This document shows, piece after piece, positions 1 to 5,872 of a DNA stretch of 7,540 nt (the stretch's first letter is position 1; every line of letters begins with the position of its first letter). The position numbers and the translations under genes are program-made. Source of the stretch: Clostridia bacterium (GTDB lineage: Bacteria; Bacillota; Clostridia; UMGS1883); NCBI GenBank assembly GCA_021202495.1, contig JAJQCX010000152.1, positions 1 to 7,540 of the forward strand. The letters run 5' to 3'. The notes under the pieces are model-generated. The model worked only from the letters and a program-made list of their open reading frames with translations, was not told the DNA's origin and made no database searches.

Positions 1-1
1 A

Positions 2-103
2 GCGCGCGATGTGAAAAGAGGTTTACGGGGAAAAGCGGAGCTTGTCCCCGTGTTCGGCCGCGAAGCGGCTGAACTGTTAACAAAGCTAAATCTGAACACA
101 TAA
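2..103 (+). CDS. C-terminal end of an unidentified protein (5' truncated by window edge)
   Basis: From base 2 the frame stays open for 33 codons to a TAA at 101-103. The reading includes the stretch GKAELVPVFGREAAEL followed by LTKLNLNT and the stop. The other two plus-strand frames stop at bases 12-14 and 70-72. The mix of charged and hydrophobic residues, and codon use resembling the genes downstream (GAA, GCG, CTG), suggest a true gene end. The tail is too short to assign a family and I do not recognise it. The stop lies only 18 bases before the -35 box of the next gene, and no terminator with a T-run separates them, so some read-through into the GH105 gene is possible. Confidence 0.5.
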   Translation, partial: ARDVKRGLRGKAELVPVFGREAAELLTKLNLNT

Positions 104-121
104 CTTTAACATTTCAAACTG

Positions 122-150
122 TTGCAAATTAAAAAAATATATGGTAGAAT
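122..150 (+). promoter_or_regulatory. Sigma-A-type promoter with extended -10
   Basis: TTGCAA at 122-127 (4 of 6 to TTGACA) is followed by a 17-base spacer and TAGAAT at 145-150 (5 of 6 to TATAAT). A TG at 142-143 sits correctly for an extended -10 element. The predicted transcript would start near 157, giving a leader of about 37 bases before the ATG at 194. An imperfect inverted repeat (ATTTCAA at 111-117 against TTGCAAAT at 122-129) overlaps the -35 box and could be an operator, but it is too weak to call separately. No clear cre (CcpA) site is seen. Confidence 0.65.
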
Positions 151-177
151 AAATGTACGAATGTGTTTCGGATTTTT

Positions 178-185
178 GAAAGGAG
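178..185 (+). promoter_or_regulatory. Ribosome binding site that fixes the ATG at 194
   Basis: GAAAGGAG ends 8 bases before the ATG at 194, a strong match to the anti-Shine-Dalgarno. It decides the start: the same frame is open back to a TTG at 122, but that codon overlaps the -35 box and would not be in the transcript. The peptide starting at 194 also opens directly with a clean signal peptide. Confidence 0.85.
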
Positions 186-193
186 TTTTGAGG

Positions 194-3100
194 ATGAAGA
201 AGAGAGCGATGAGTTTTGTGCTTGTGTGCGCGCTCATGGCGTCGATGATTCCGGCTGTCACAATAACGGCGGCGGATAGTATCGACGAGGGTCTGATTGC
301 GTATTACAATTTCGACTCGGACGATTCTGAGCCGAGCGAAATTATTGACCAATCGGGTAACGGCAACAACGCGGCGGTGCTTAACACGGAGGATACGGTA
401 ACGCAGCAATGGGGACCGCAGCAGTCGACGACGACAATCAGCAACAAACTGACGGTTTCGGACGGCGTGGCTGTTTTCCCGGGCAATTCTTATACATACG
501 GCATGGGCGGAGGCACCGCCTACCTCGGCGCGGCGCTGCAGCTGCCGAGCGATTTTAACCAAGGGGTTACGGATTTCACGTTTTCGGCGTGGATAAATGC
601 GGATTCGAGCTATATATATGACGGCAATCTGACGCGTATATTCGATTTCGGCAACATATCGAATAATAACGCCTACAACAGTATTTTCGTCCGCCACAAT
701 TCGGCGGCGGGAATTTTGCGCCTGCAGGATCGCGGCATTGCGTCAAGCGCGGACGACGCGTCAAGCTACACGCAGGACACTCTTTCCGATTTGCCCTTCA
801 CCGACGCGTGGGGTCTTTTGACGGTGACGTTTGAATATGACGAAAACAGCGGATATTACAGCGCAAAGGTTTACATAAACGGAGAGCTGAATGAAACTCT
901 TTCCTCCGATACGACCTTTACGAGAAGCCTTGACGATTTGGGAGAGATGGACGATTCGTCAAACGGTCTTTTCATAGGCAGAACCGTGTGGGGAGCGACA
1001 AATCAAAACATTGAGACAAACCCCGATTTTTGCGGACAGATGGACGAGATAAGAATTTATAACCGCGCGATAACGGCAAGCGAGGTTGAAACGCTCTACA
1101 AGACGACAAGCCCGATGGGCGAGCTGACAATGACAAGCTACAGCGTTTCGAGCGTTACGACGACTGTCGGCGAATATCCTTCGCTTCCCTCGACCGTAAC
1201 TGTGACATATAACACCGGTGAGGTGAAGGAAGAGAGCGTAACTTGGGAGACACTCGACCTTGACGATTATTCCGAGACGGGAACGATTTATGTTTCGGGC
1301 GTGACGTCGAACGGAAATACGGTTCAGGTAAAGGTAGTCGTCATGTCGGACGGCGGCGTGCTTGACGCGGGGCTCGTGCTCTACTACACCTTTGACACCG
1401 AGGAGGAATACCCCGAGCAGATTGCCGACATGTCCGGCAACGGCAACGATGCGACGGTTTCCAATAATACGGATTATTATTCCGGCTGGGGTTCGGAATT
1501 ACAGCTTGACCAGAAGTTACAAGTAACCGACGGCGTTGCGGTGTTCCCCGGATCGGCACAGGAATATTTCTGGAACAGAACGCGCTATTACGACGGCGCG
1601 GCAATTCAGCTGCCGGACAATGTGAATGAAAATATTGAGGATTTCACATATTCGGCATGGATATATGTTGACACGAGCTATGTGTATAATTCCAATATGC
1701 AGCGCTTCTTCGACTTCGGCGTTGACGGGTCGGATGCGTATGATTCAATCTTTTACAGATACACGGCGTCGAGCGGCGATTCGAGACTGCAGGATCGCGG
1801 CATAGCATCGAGCGCGGACGACGCGACAAGCTACGTTTCGGCGACTCTTTCCGACACGCCGTTTAACGACACATGGGCAATGCTGACTGTGACGTATGAA
1901 AAAGGCTCGGACGGATATTACACGCCGACGATATACATAAACGGCGTTGAGAGAACGGAATATGACGCGTCGGCAACGCAGCTGACAAGAAGCTTGGGCG
2001 ACTTGGGCGATCTGTCGGGAGATTCCAACGGACTTTGGATAGGCAGAACGCTTTGGAAGAACGAGACAAACCCCGACTTCTGCGGCAAGATGGATGAAAT
2101 TCGCCTTTACAACAGAGCATTGCTCGCAAGCGAGGTTGCGGAGCTTTACGAAACCTATAAGCCCAGCGACTATGAGACGGACTACGAAACGATTACGGTT
2201 TCCGTTGAAGAGGATGTAACCGTTTCGGGCAGATGGCCCACCGCGACAAATCTCTATTATCTCACGGATATTATGGCGAGCGCACCCGATGGCGTTTACG
2301 ATGATTATCAGCGTTTCGTTCTGATGCGTGCGGATTTGAGCGCAAGCCAACTCAGCTCCGCGGCAAACAGCACAAAGAGTGTGTTAAGAATTTATTGTAA
2401 TACGGTTACCGGCGAGGGCGACTATTATCTTTACGCTCTGACGGGCGACAACAGCAATTGGGAGCTGACAAGCGTAACATACGAAAACTTTACCGACCAA
2501 ACGAACGCGGCGGTTGACGAAAGCGGCGTCGTTACGGGAGGCGAGCTTGTCTCAACGCTGTCGCTCGATTCAAGCGCGAGCGGAAGCTACGTTGAATGGG
2601 ACATAACCGACTTTATGAATAACAACACGGAGGAGAGCTTCTCCTTTGTTATCACGTCAAGCTCGGGCGGCGCAAACATGGCGTCGTATGATTCGGGCGA
2701 CGGTCCCGAAATAGTTATCTACAGCCAGGGCGCGCCGATAACCGTAAACCGCGTGACGGAAGACGGCGATACTATAAGCACAACGACAGCGTATGCCACT
2801 GCGGGATCAAGCTACACATATAATGTTACCGACAGATTGAAGGCATATAACGGCGAGCTCTATGTTATAGATGAAGAGGCTTCAACCTTGACGATTGCGA
2901 GCGTCACGGAAGAAGGCGGAGAGCTGACCGTCGTTTACAAAAAGGCGTCGAGCGTTACGGTAAACGACATAAGCGTTTTGACATATGTGGGCAAGGCTCC
3001 GTCGCTTCCGAGCGTTGTGACGGTTACGGCTGACGGCGAGAGCGCGTCGTTTGCGGCAGCTTGGGACGACGTTGATGCGGAAAGCTATGCCGAAACCGGT

Positions 3101-4966
3101 GAATTTACCGTTTCGGGCTCTGTTGCCTCGATAGGGCTTGACCTTACCGCCTATGTGCAGGTATTCCCCGAGTATAACGGAGCTGTCGGCGGCGATTTGA
3201 CAATCTATATCTATTACGACGGCGAGCTTTACACGTCTTACGCTGTTTCGAGAGCATACGGCTCAACATTTACGCTTGACGAGAGCTATAATGAAAACAG
3301 CCTTTACGACTTGGTTGCGATAACGGGCGACGCGAGCGCGATAGGCGACGAGGTTGTTATGAATGAGCTCGGACAGCACATTGAGCTCTATTATGAAATG
3401 AAAGAAATGATTGAGGCGGATTTGACAGCCGAGGTTCGTGCCGACGACTTTGAAGAAACAAGTTATTCGCTCTCGATTGAGGCAAACGTGTTAAATACGG
3501 AGCTTGAGGATAAGACGGTTGTGCTGGCGGTTGCGACGTATAATTCCGACGGAATATTGACCGCCTGCGAAACCGAAACGGCGAGCGTGGCGTCCCGCAC
3601 GGGAGAGACGGTGACAATTGCGAAGAAGATGGAATACACCGATGATAATAAAAACTCGGTTATCTATCTTTGGAGCGAAGATTTGGAGCCGTTGGCGGAT
3701 GCGATAAACGTCGCTGAATTGAAGGTAAATTCCTATTTGGATGAGGAGGTTCTTGCAATGATGCCTACATATGACGATGCCGTTTCGTATGTTAAAGCGG
3801 CAAACGATTATTGGCAGAGCACATATTCCTACAACACATGGACTGAAGGCATAGACCCGGCGTTCTGGTCGAGAGCCGCGTATCATACCGGCAACATGGC
3901 GGCTTACGAGCTTGTGGGCGACGAGGATTATCTGCAGTATTCCGTTGACTGGGCAAACGACAACAATTGGATGGGCAACGAATACGGTGGCGATCCTTCA
4001 ACATGGACATGGGGTTATAGTCAGTCACAGGGCAGCACGGCGGTGCTCTTCGGCGACTGGCAGACCTGCTTCCAGACGTATATCGACCTGTATAACTTGG
4101 GCGTTGAAGATGCCGATTTGACACGCGTCTATGAGGTTATGGATTATCAGATTTCGACCGACGAGGACAGCTACTGGTGGTGGACTGACGCTCTCTACAT
4201 GGTTATGCCGGTTCTCTCGAAGCTTTACAAGCTGACCGATAATGAGGACTATCTTGACGCGATGTACAAGTACTTTATGTACGCGAAGGAGCTCATGTAC
4301 GACGGACCCAACGGTATCCCGACAAGCGCGGACGGCTACACGACCTCGGCTGCGCTCAAGAGCGGAGCGAGCTATTCCGATCCCGACGATTACAAATATC
4401 TCTTCTTCCGCGACGCGAGCTATGTATATCCGTTGAATCCGAACTCCGGTCACGAGGACGAAAAGAACTTCTGGGCGAGAGGCAACGGCTGGGCATTCGC
4501 TGCGCTCGCGAAGGTTATGACCGATATGCCGGAAACGTATGAGCACTACGACGAGTTCTACACAACCTACATGGAAATGGCGGCGGCTATAATCGCTTGC
4601 CAGGAGGTTGACGATGAAGGTCACGGCTTCTGGACACAGTCGATGCTGCAAAATTATCCCACAGGCTCGAACGGCAACGACGAGGGCTACGAAACGAGCG
4701 GAACGGCGTTCTTCACCTACGGCTTGTTCTGGGGTATTAACAACGGCTTGCTCGACGAGGCGACTTATCTTGAACCGGCTATAAGAGCTTACGGCTACCT
4801 CAACGAGGTTGCGCTGCTTGATAATGGAGCTGTCGGTTACATTCAGGCGATAGGCTCCAACGCGACGCAGGCGACGGCACAGAACTCAACGCACGACTTC
4901 GGCGTGGGCGCGTTCCTTCTTGCGGACTGCGAAGCCGCAAAGTGGGCGCAGAATAACGAAAATTAA
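194..4966 (+). CDS. Secreted multimodular GH105 unsaturated (rhamno)galacturonyl hydrolase with LamG, Big_4 and CBM96-like modules
   Basis: A 1590-residue exported enzyme. The signal peptide is about residues 1-27 (MKKR, hydrophobic core, ending TITAA). LamG/concanavalin-like domain 1 spans about 33-303, Big_4 Ig-like 313-384, LamG 2 393-656, CBM96/DNRLRE-like 660-845 (WELTSVTYENF, VEWDITDF, GPEIVIYS), MucBP-like 847-917, Big_4 919-991, an uncertain beta module 992-1070, and an Ig/FN3-like module about 1075-1180. The GH105/GH88-fold catalytic domain is about 1195-1585. Family signatures are FWSRAAYHTGNMAAYEL from 1224, WWWTDALYM with the likely general-acid Asp1332, WARGNGW 1427-1433 and YETSGTAFF from 1499. 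Known GH105 enzymes hydrolyse the terminal unsaturated uronic acid left by polysaccharide lyases, usually on rhamnogalacturonan fragments (EC 3.2.1.172); some act on other glycans, so the substrate is inferred. Typical GH105 proteins are about 350-400 residues. No dockerin, SLH, LPXTG or membrane anchor is seen. Confidence 0.9.
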   Translation: MKKRAMSFVLVCALMASMIPAVTITAADSIDEGLIAYYNFDSDDSEPSEIIDQSGNGNNAAVLNTEDTVTQQWGPQQSTTTISNKLTVSDGVAVFPGNSYTYGMGGGTAYLGAALQLPSDFNQGVTDFTFSAWINADSSYIYDGNLTRIFDFGNISNNNAYNSIFVRHNSAAGILRLQDRGIASSADDASSYTQDTLSDLPFTDAWGLLTVTFEYDENSGYYSAKVYINGELNETLSSDTTFTRSLDDLGEMDDSSNGLFIGRTVWGATNQNIETNPDFCGQMDEIRIYNRAITASEVETLYKTTSPMGELTMTSYSVSSVTTTVGEYPSLPSTVTVTYNTGEVKEESVTWETLDLDDYSETGTIYVSGVTSNGNTVQVKVVVMSDGGVLDAGLVLYYTFDTEEEYPEQIADMSGNGNDATVSNNTDYYSGWGSELQLDQKLQVTDGVAVFPGSAQEYFWNRTRYYDGAAIQLPDNVNENIEDFTYSAWIYVDTSYVYNSNMQRFFDFGVDGSDAYDSIFYRYTASSGDSRLQDRGIASSADDATSYVSATLSDTPFNDTWAMLTVTYEKGSDGYYTPTIYINGVERTEYDASATQLTRSLGDLGDLSGDSNGLWIGRTLWKNETNPDFCGKMDEIRLYNRALLASEVAELYETYKPSDYETDYETITVSVEEDVTVSGRWPTATNLYYLTDIMASAPDGVYDDYQRFVLMRADLSASQLSSAANSTKSVLRIYCNTVTGEGDYYLYALTGDNSNWELTSVTYENFTDQTNAAVDESGVVTGGELVSTLSLDSSASGSYVEWDITDFMNNNTEESFSFVITSSSGGANMASYDSGDGPEIVIYSQGAPITVNRVTEDGDTISTTTAYATAGSSYTYNVTDRLKAYNGELYVIDEEASTLTIASVTEEGGELTVVYKKASSVTVNDISVLTYVGKAPSLPSVVTVTADGESASFAAAWDDVDAESYAETGEFTVSGSVASIGLDLTAYVQVFPEYNGAVGGDLTIYIYYDGELYTSYAVSRAYGSTFTLDESYNENSLYDLVAITGDASAIGDEVVMNELGQHIELYYEMKEMIEADLTAEVRADDFEETSYSLSIEANVLNTELEDKTVVLAVATYNSDGILTACETETASVASRTGETVTIAKKMEYTDDNKNSVIYLWSEDLEPLADAINVAELKVNSYLDEEVLAMMPTYDDAVSYVKAANDYWQSTYSYNTWTEGIDPAFWSRAAYHTGNMAAYELVGDEDYLQYSVDWANDNNWMGNEYGGDPSTWTWGYSQSQGSTAVLFGDWQTCFQTYIDLYNLGVEDADLTRVYEVMDYQISTDEDSYWWWTDALYMVMPVLSKLYKLTDNEDYLDAMYKYFMYAKELMYDGPNGIPTSADGYTTSAALKSGASYSDPDDYKYLFFRDASYVYPLNPNSGHEDEKNFWARGNGWAFAALAKVMTDMPETYEHYDEFYTTYMEMAAAIIACQEVDDEGHGFWTQSMLQNYPTGSNGNDEGYETSGTAFFTYGLFWGINNGLLDEATYLEPAIRAYGYLNEVALLDNGAVGYIQAIGSNATQATAQNSTHDFGVGAFLLADCEAAKWAQNNEN
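290..2161 (+). repeat. Internal duplication of a LamG-domain coding segment
   Basis: Two copies, 290-1102 and 1370-2161, encode homologous LamG domains and are separated by a Big_4 module. Shared blocks include DGVAVFPG, LQDRGIASSADDA (starting at residues 177 and 532), NPDFCG-MDEIR-YNRA and ASEVE/AELY. At DNA level the run CTGCAGGATCGCGGCAT is identical at 722-738 and 1787-1803. Intervening regions have diverged and contain small indels, so this is an older or selectively conserved duplication, not an assembly artefact. Confidence 0.85.
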
Positions 4967-4969
4967 TAA

Positions 4970-5020
4970 AACTCTGCAAGAACTCTGCAAGAACTCTACA
5001 AGAAATCTACGAAAATCTAC
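4970..5020 (+). repeat. Short 11-bp tandem repeat after the GH105 gene
   Basis: AACTCTGCAAG occurs at 4970-4980 and again at 4981-4991. It is followed by AACTCTACAAG at 4992-5002 and two more degenerate units (AAATCTACGA, AATCTAC) to 5020. The array starts 3 bases after the GH105 stop. It decays towards the 3' end, as expected from slippage. No function can be assigned. Confidence 0.8.
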
Positions 5021-5035
5021 ATTTTAATAAGTGAA

Positions 5036-5070
5036 ATTTTCCGGTATGAGCCGCGCTCATACCGGAAAAT
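5036..5070 (+). terminator. Perfect 16-bp hairpin between the GH105 and lipoprotein genes (likely terminator)
   Basis: ATTTTCCGGTATGAGC (5036-5051) is the exact reverse complement of GCTCATACCGGAAAAT (5055-5070), with a 3-base CGC loop. The A/T-rich base of the stem resembles bidirectional terminators, but no long T-run follows on either strand, so efficient intrinsic termination is uncertain. The hairpin ends only 7 bases before the lipoprotein Shine-Dalgarno. It may instead be a leader structure of that gene or an mRNA 3'-end stabiliser for the GH105 transcript. Confidence 0.6.
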
Positions 5071-5077
5071 CATTTGC

Positions 5078-5083
5078 GGGGAG
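5078..5083 (+). promoter_or_regulatory. Ribosome binding site for the TTG-started lipoprotein gene
   Basis: GGGGAG lies 9 bases before the TTG at 5093. An ATG at 5086 is only 2 bases from this site and opens an unrelated frame of just 38 codons, so the TTG is the better start. The first residues from the TTG (MKKILSVITAF) form a normal lipoprotein signal. Confidence 0.65.
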
Positions 5084-5092
5084 CGATGAGTA

Positions 5093-5590
5093 TTGAAGAA
5101 AATTTTGTCGGTAATTACGGCTTTTTCGTGCGCCCTTGCGGCGGCGGGCTGCGGAAAGACGCAGAAGCCTCAAGACGAAGCGGAGATTGTAACGGAAAAT
5201 GATGTAATAGCGGAATATATTCCCACCGAGGTTGATATTTCGAGCGAAATTTTAGCCTATATTAAGGACTTTGACGGCTATGCGGCAGTGCTCGACGAGG
5301 TTGAATTGGTATCTGTTCCGAGCGACAGAGCGGCGGAGCTTAAAATCGAAGATGAGGACGCCCCAAACGGAATTTATGTCCATAATTCGGACTTAATTGA
5401 GGTGCGTTACGACCTTGCCGATGACTGCGAAATTGTAATATTGGATTGGGAAAATTCATACGAAGAAAAAAGCATAATATCCGAAGATTTTGCCGAACTT
5501 CTGCGCGAACGGGGAGAAGAAGATGCTCTGTATAAAATTGAGATAAATAACGGAAAAATAGTGAGCATAACGGAGATTTATATGCCGTAA
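5093..5590 (+). CDS. Small exported lipoprotein of unknown function
   Basis: 165 residues, TTG start, TAA stop. The N-terminus has KK, a hydrophobic segment and the lipobox AAGC with Cys20 as the acylation site, so the mature protein (about 146 residues) should be tethered to the outer face of the membrane. The mature part is strongly acidic (runs such as IEDEDAP and RERGEEDA) and has no further membrane segment or catalytic motif that I recognise. The C-terminal segment YKIEINNGKIVSITEIYMP resembles the closing beta strands of small secreted alpha/beta domains in clostridial lipoproteins, but I cannot name a family. It lies 126 bases downstream of the GH105 stop with a hairpin between, so co-transcription is uncertain. 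It is followed by a strong terminator. Confidence 0.8.
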   Translation: MKKILSVITAFSCALAAAGCGKTQKPQDEAEIVTENDVIAEYIPTEVDISSEILAYIKDFDGYAAVLDEVELVSVPSDRAAELKIEDEDAPNGIYVHNSDLIEVRYDLADDCEIVILDWENSYEEKSIISEDFAELLRERGEEDALYKIEINNGKIVSITEIYMP

Positions 5591-5605
5591 TTTGCGCAAA
5601 AAAAC

Positions 5606-5651
5606 GAGATTGTATCAAAACAAAACGGCTTTTGATACAACTCTTTTTTTT
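5606..5651 (+). terminator. Rho-independent terminator of the lipoprotein gene
   Basis: TTGTATCAAAA (5610-5620) pairs perfectly with TTTTGATACAA (5630-5640) around a 9-base loop. GAG (5606-5608) and CTC (5641-5643) can extend the stem past a single bulged A. A run of eight T follows at 5644-5651. It begins 15 bases after the lipoprotein stop. Structure and T-run make this a textbook intrinsic terminator on the plus strand. Confidence 0.9.
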
Positions 5652-5800
5652 CGATACTTTTGTTCCATAAAAAAGCTTGACTTTTTGCGATTTTTGTTGT
5701 AGTGCGCACGGCTGCCTCCCGCCGCAGTTTGCTGCTTTATTTTCGTAACCTGCGCTCTTTTCATCAAGCATTTTTATGGAATTTCAATATCGCTGTAAAA
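5652..5800. other. Unassigned intergenic spacer between two convergent terminators
   Basis: About 150 bases with no credible gene on either strand. It is T-rich at both ends with a GC-rich centre at about 5703-5735 (GCACGGCTGCCTCCCGCCGC) that can form only short stems. A TTGACT at 5677-5682 has no convincing -10 at the right distance. The internal contrast in composition is unusual for a plain spacer and could mark a dispersed intergenic repeat or a small RNA, but nothing in the window proves either. Confidence 0.35.
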
Positions 5801-5842
5801 CGAAGGAGCGCCGCACGGATTATCCCGTGCGGCGCTCCTTTG
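5801..5842 (-). terminator. Terminator of the SLH surface-protein gene
   Basis: AAGGAGCGCCGCACGG (5803-5818) pairs perfectly with CCGTGCGGCGCTCCTT (5825-5840) around a 6-base loop. A G-T and a C-G pair extend the stem to 18. Read on the minus strand it lies about 30 bases after the stop of the SLH gene and is followed by CGTTTTAC, a short imperfect T-run. The GC-rich stem is very stable. It faces the plus-strand terminator at 5606-5651, as expected for convergent genes. Confidence 0.8.
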
Positions 5843-5872
5843 CCTATTTGATTTTACCTAAATTTTTCCCTT

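Noticed and set aside
25..74. Two adjacent hairpins (25-51 and 52-74) as a terminator of the upstream gene
   Set aside because: They lie inside the open coding frame ending at 103 and are not followed by a T-run.
122..193. TTG at 122 as an earlier start adding 24 residues to the GH105 protein
   Set aside because: The codon overlaps the -35 box and lies upstream of the predicted transcription start. The ATG at 194 has a strong Shine-Dalgarno and begins a clean signal peptide.
1745..2350. Long minus-strand frame inside the GH105 gene
   Set aside because: Arg- and Cys-rich antisense of a well-supported coding region; the GC-biased third positions of the real gene explain the lack of stops.
5086..5202. 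ATG at 5086 opening a small overlapping frame
   Set aside because: Only 38 codons, start 2 bases after the Shine-Dalgarno, no recognisable protein character; the TTG frame encodes a clear lipoprotein signal.
5677..5705. Possible promoter TTGACT with a following TAGTGC
   Set aside because: The -10 match is poor and no gene lies downstream on the plus strand.
5340..5771. 143-codon minus-strand frame across the intergenic region and antisense to the lipoprotein gene
   Set aside because: It reads through a strong terminator and its T-run, overlaps a real gene in antisense, and has composition typical of a shadow frame.
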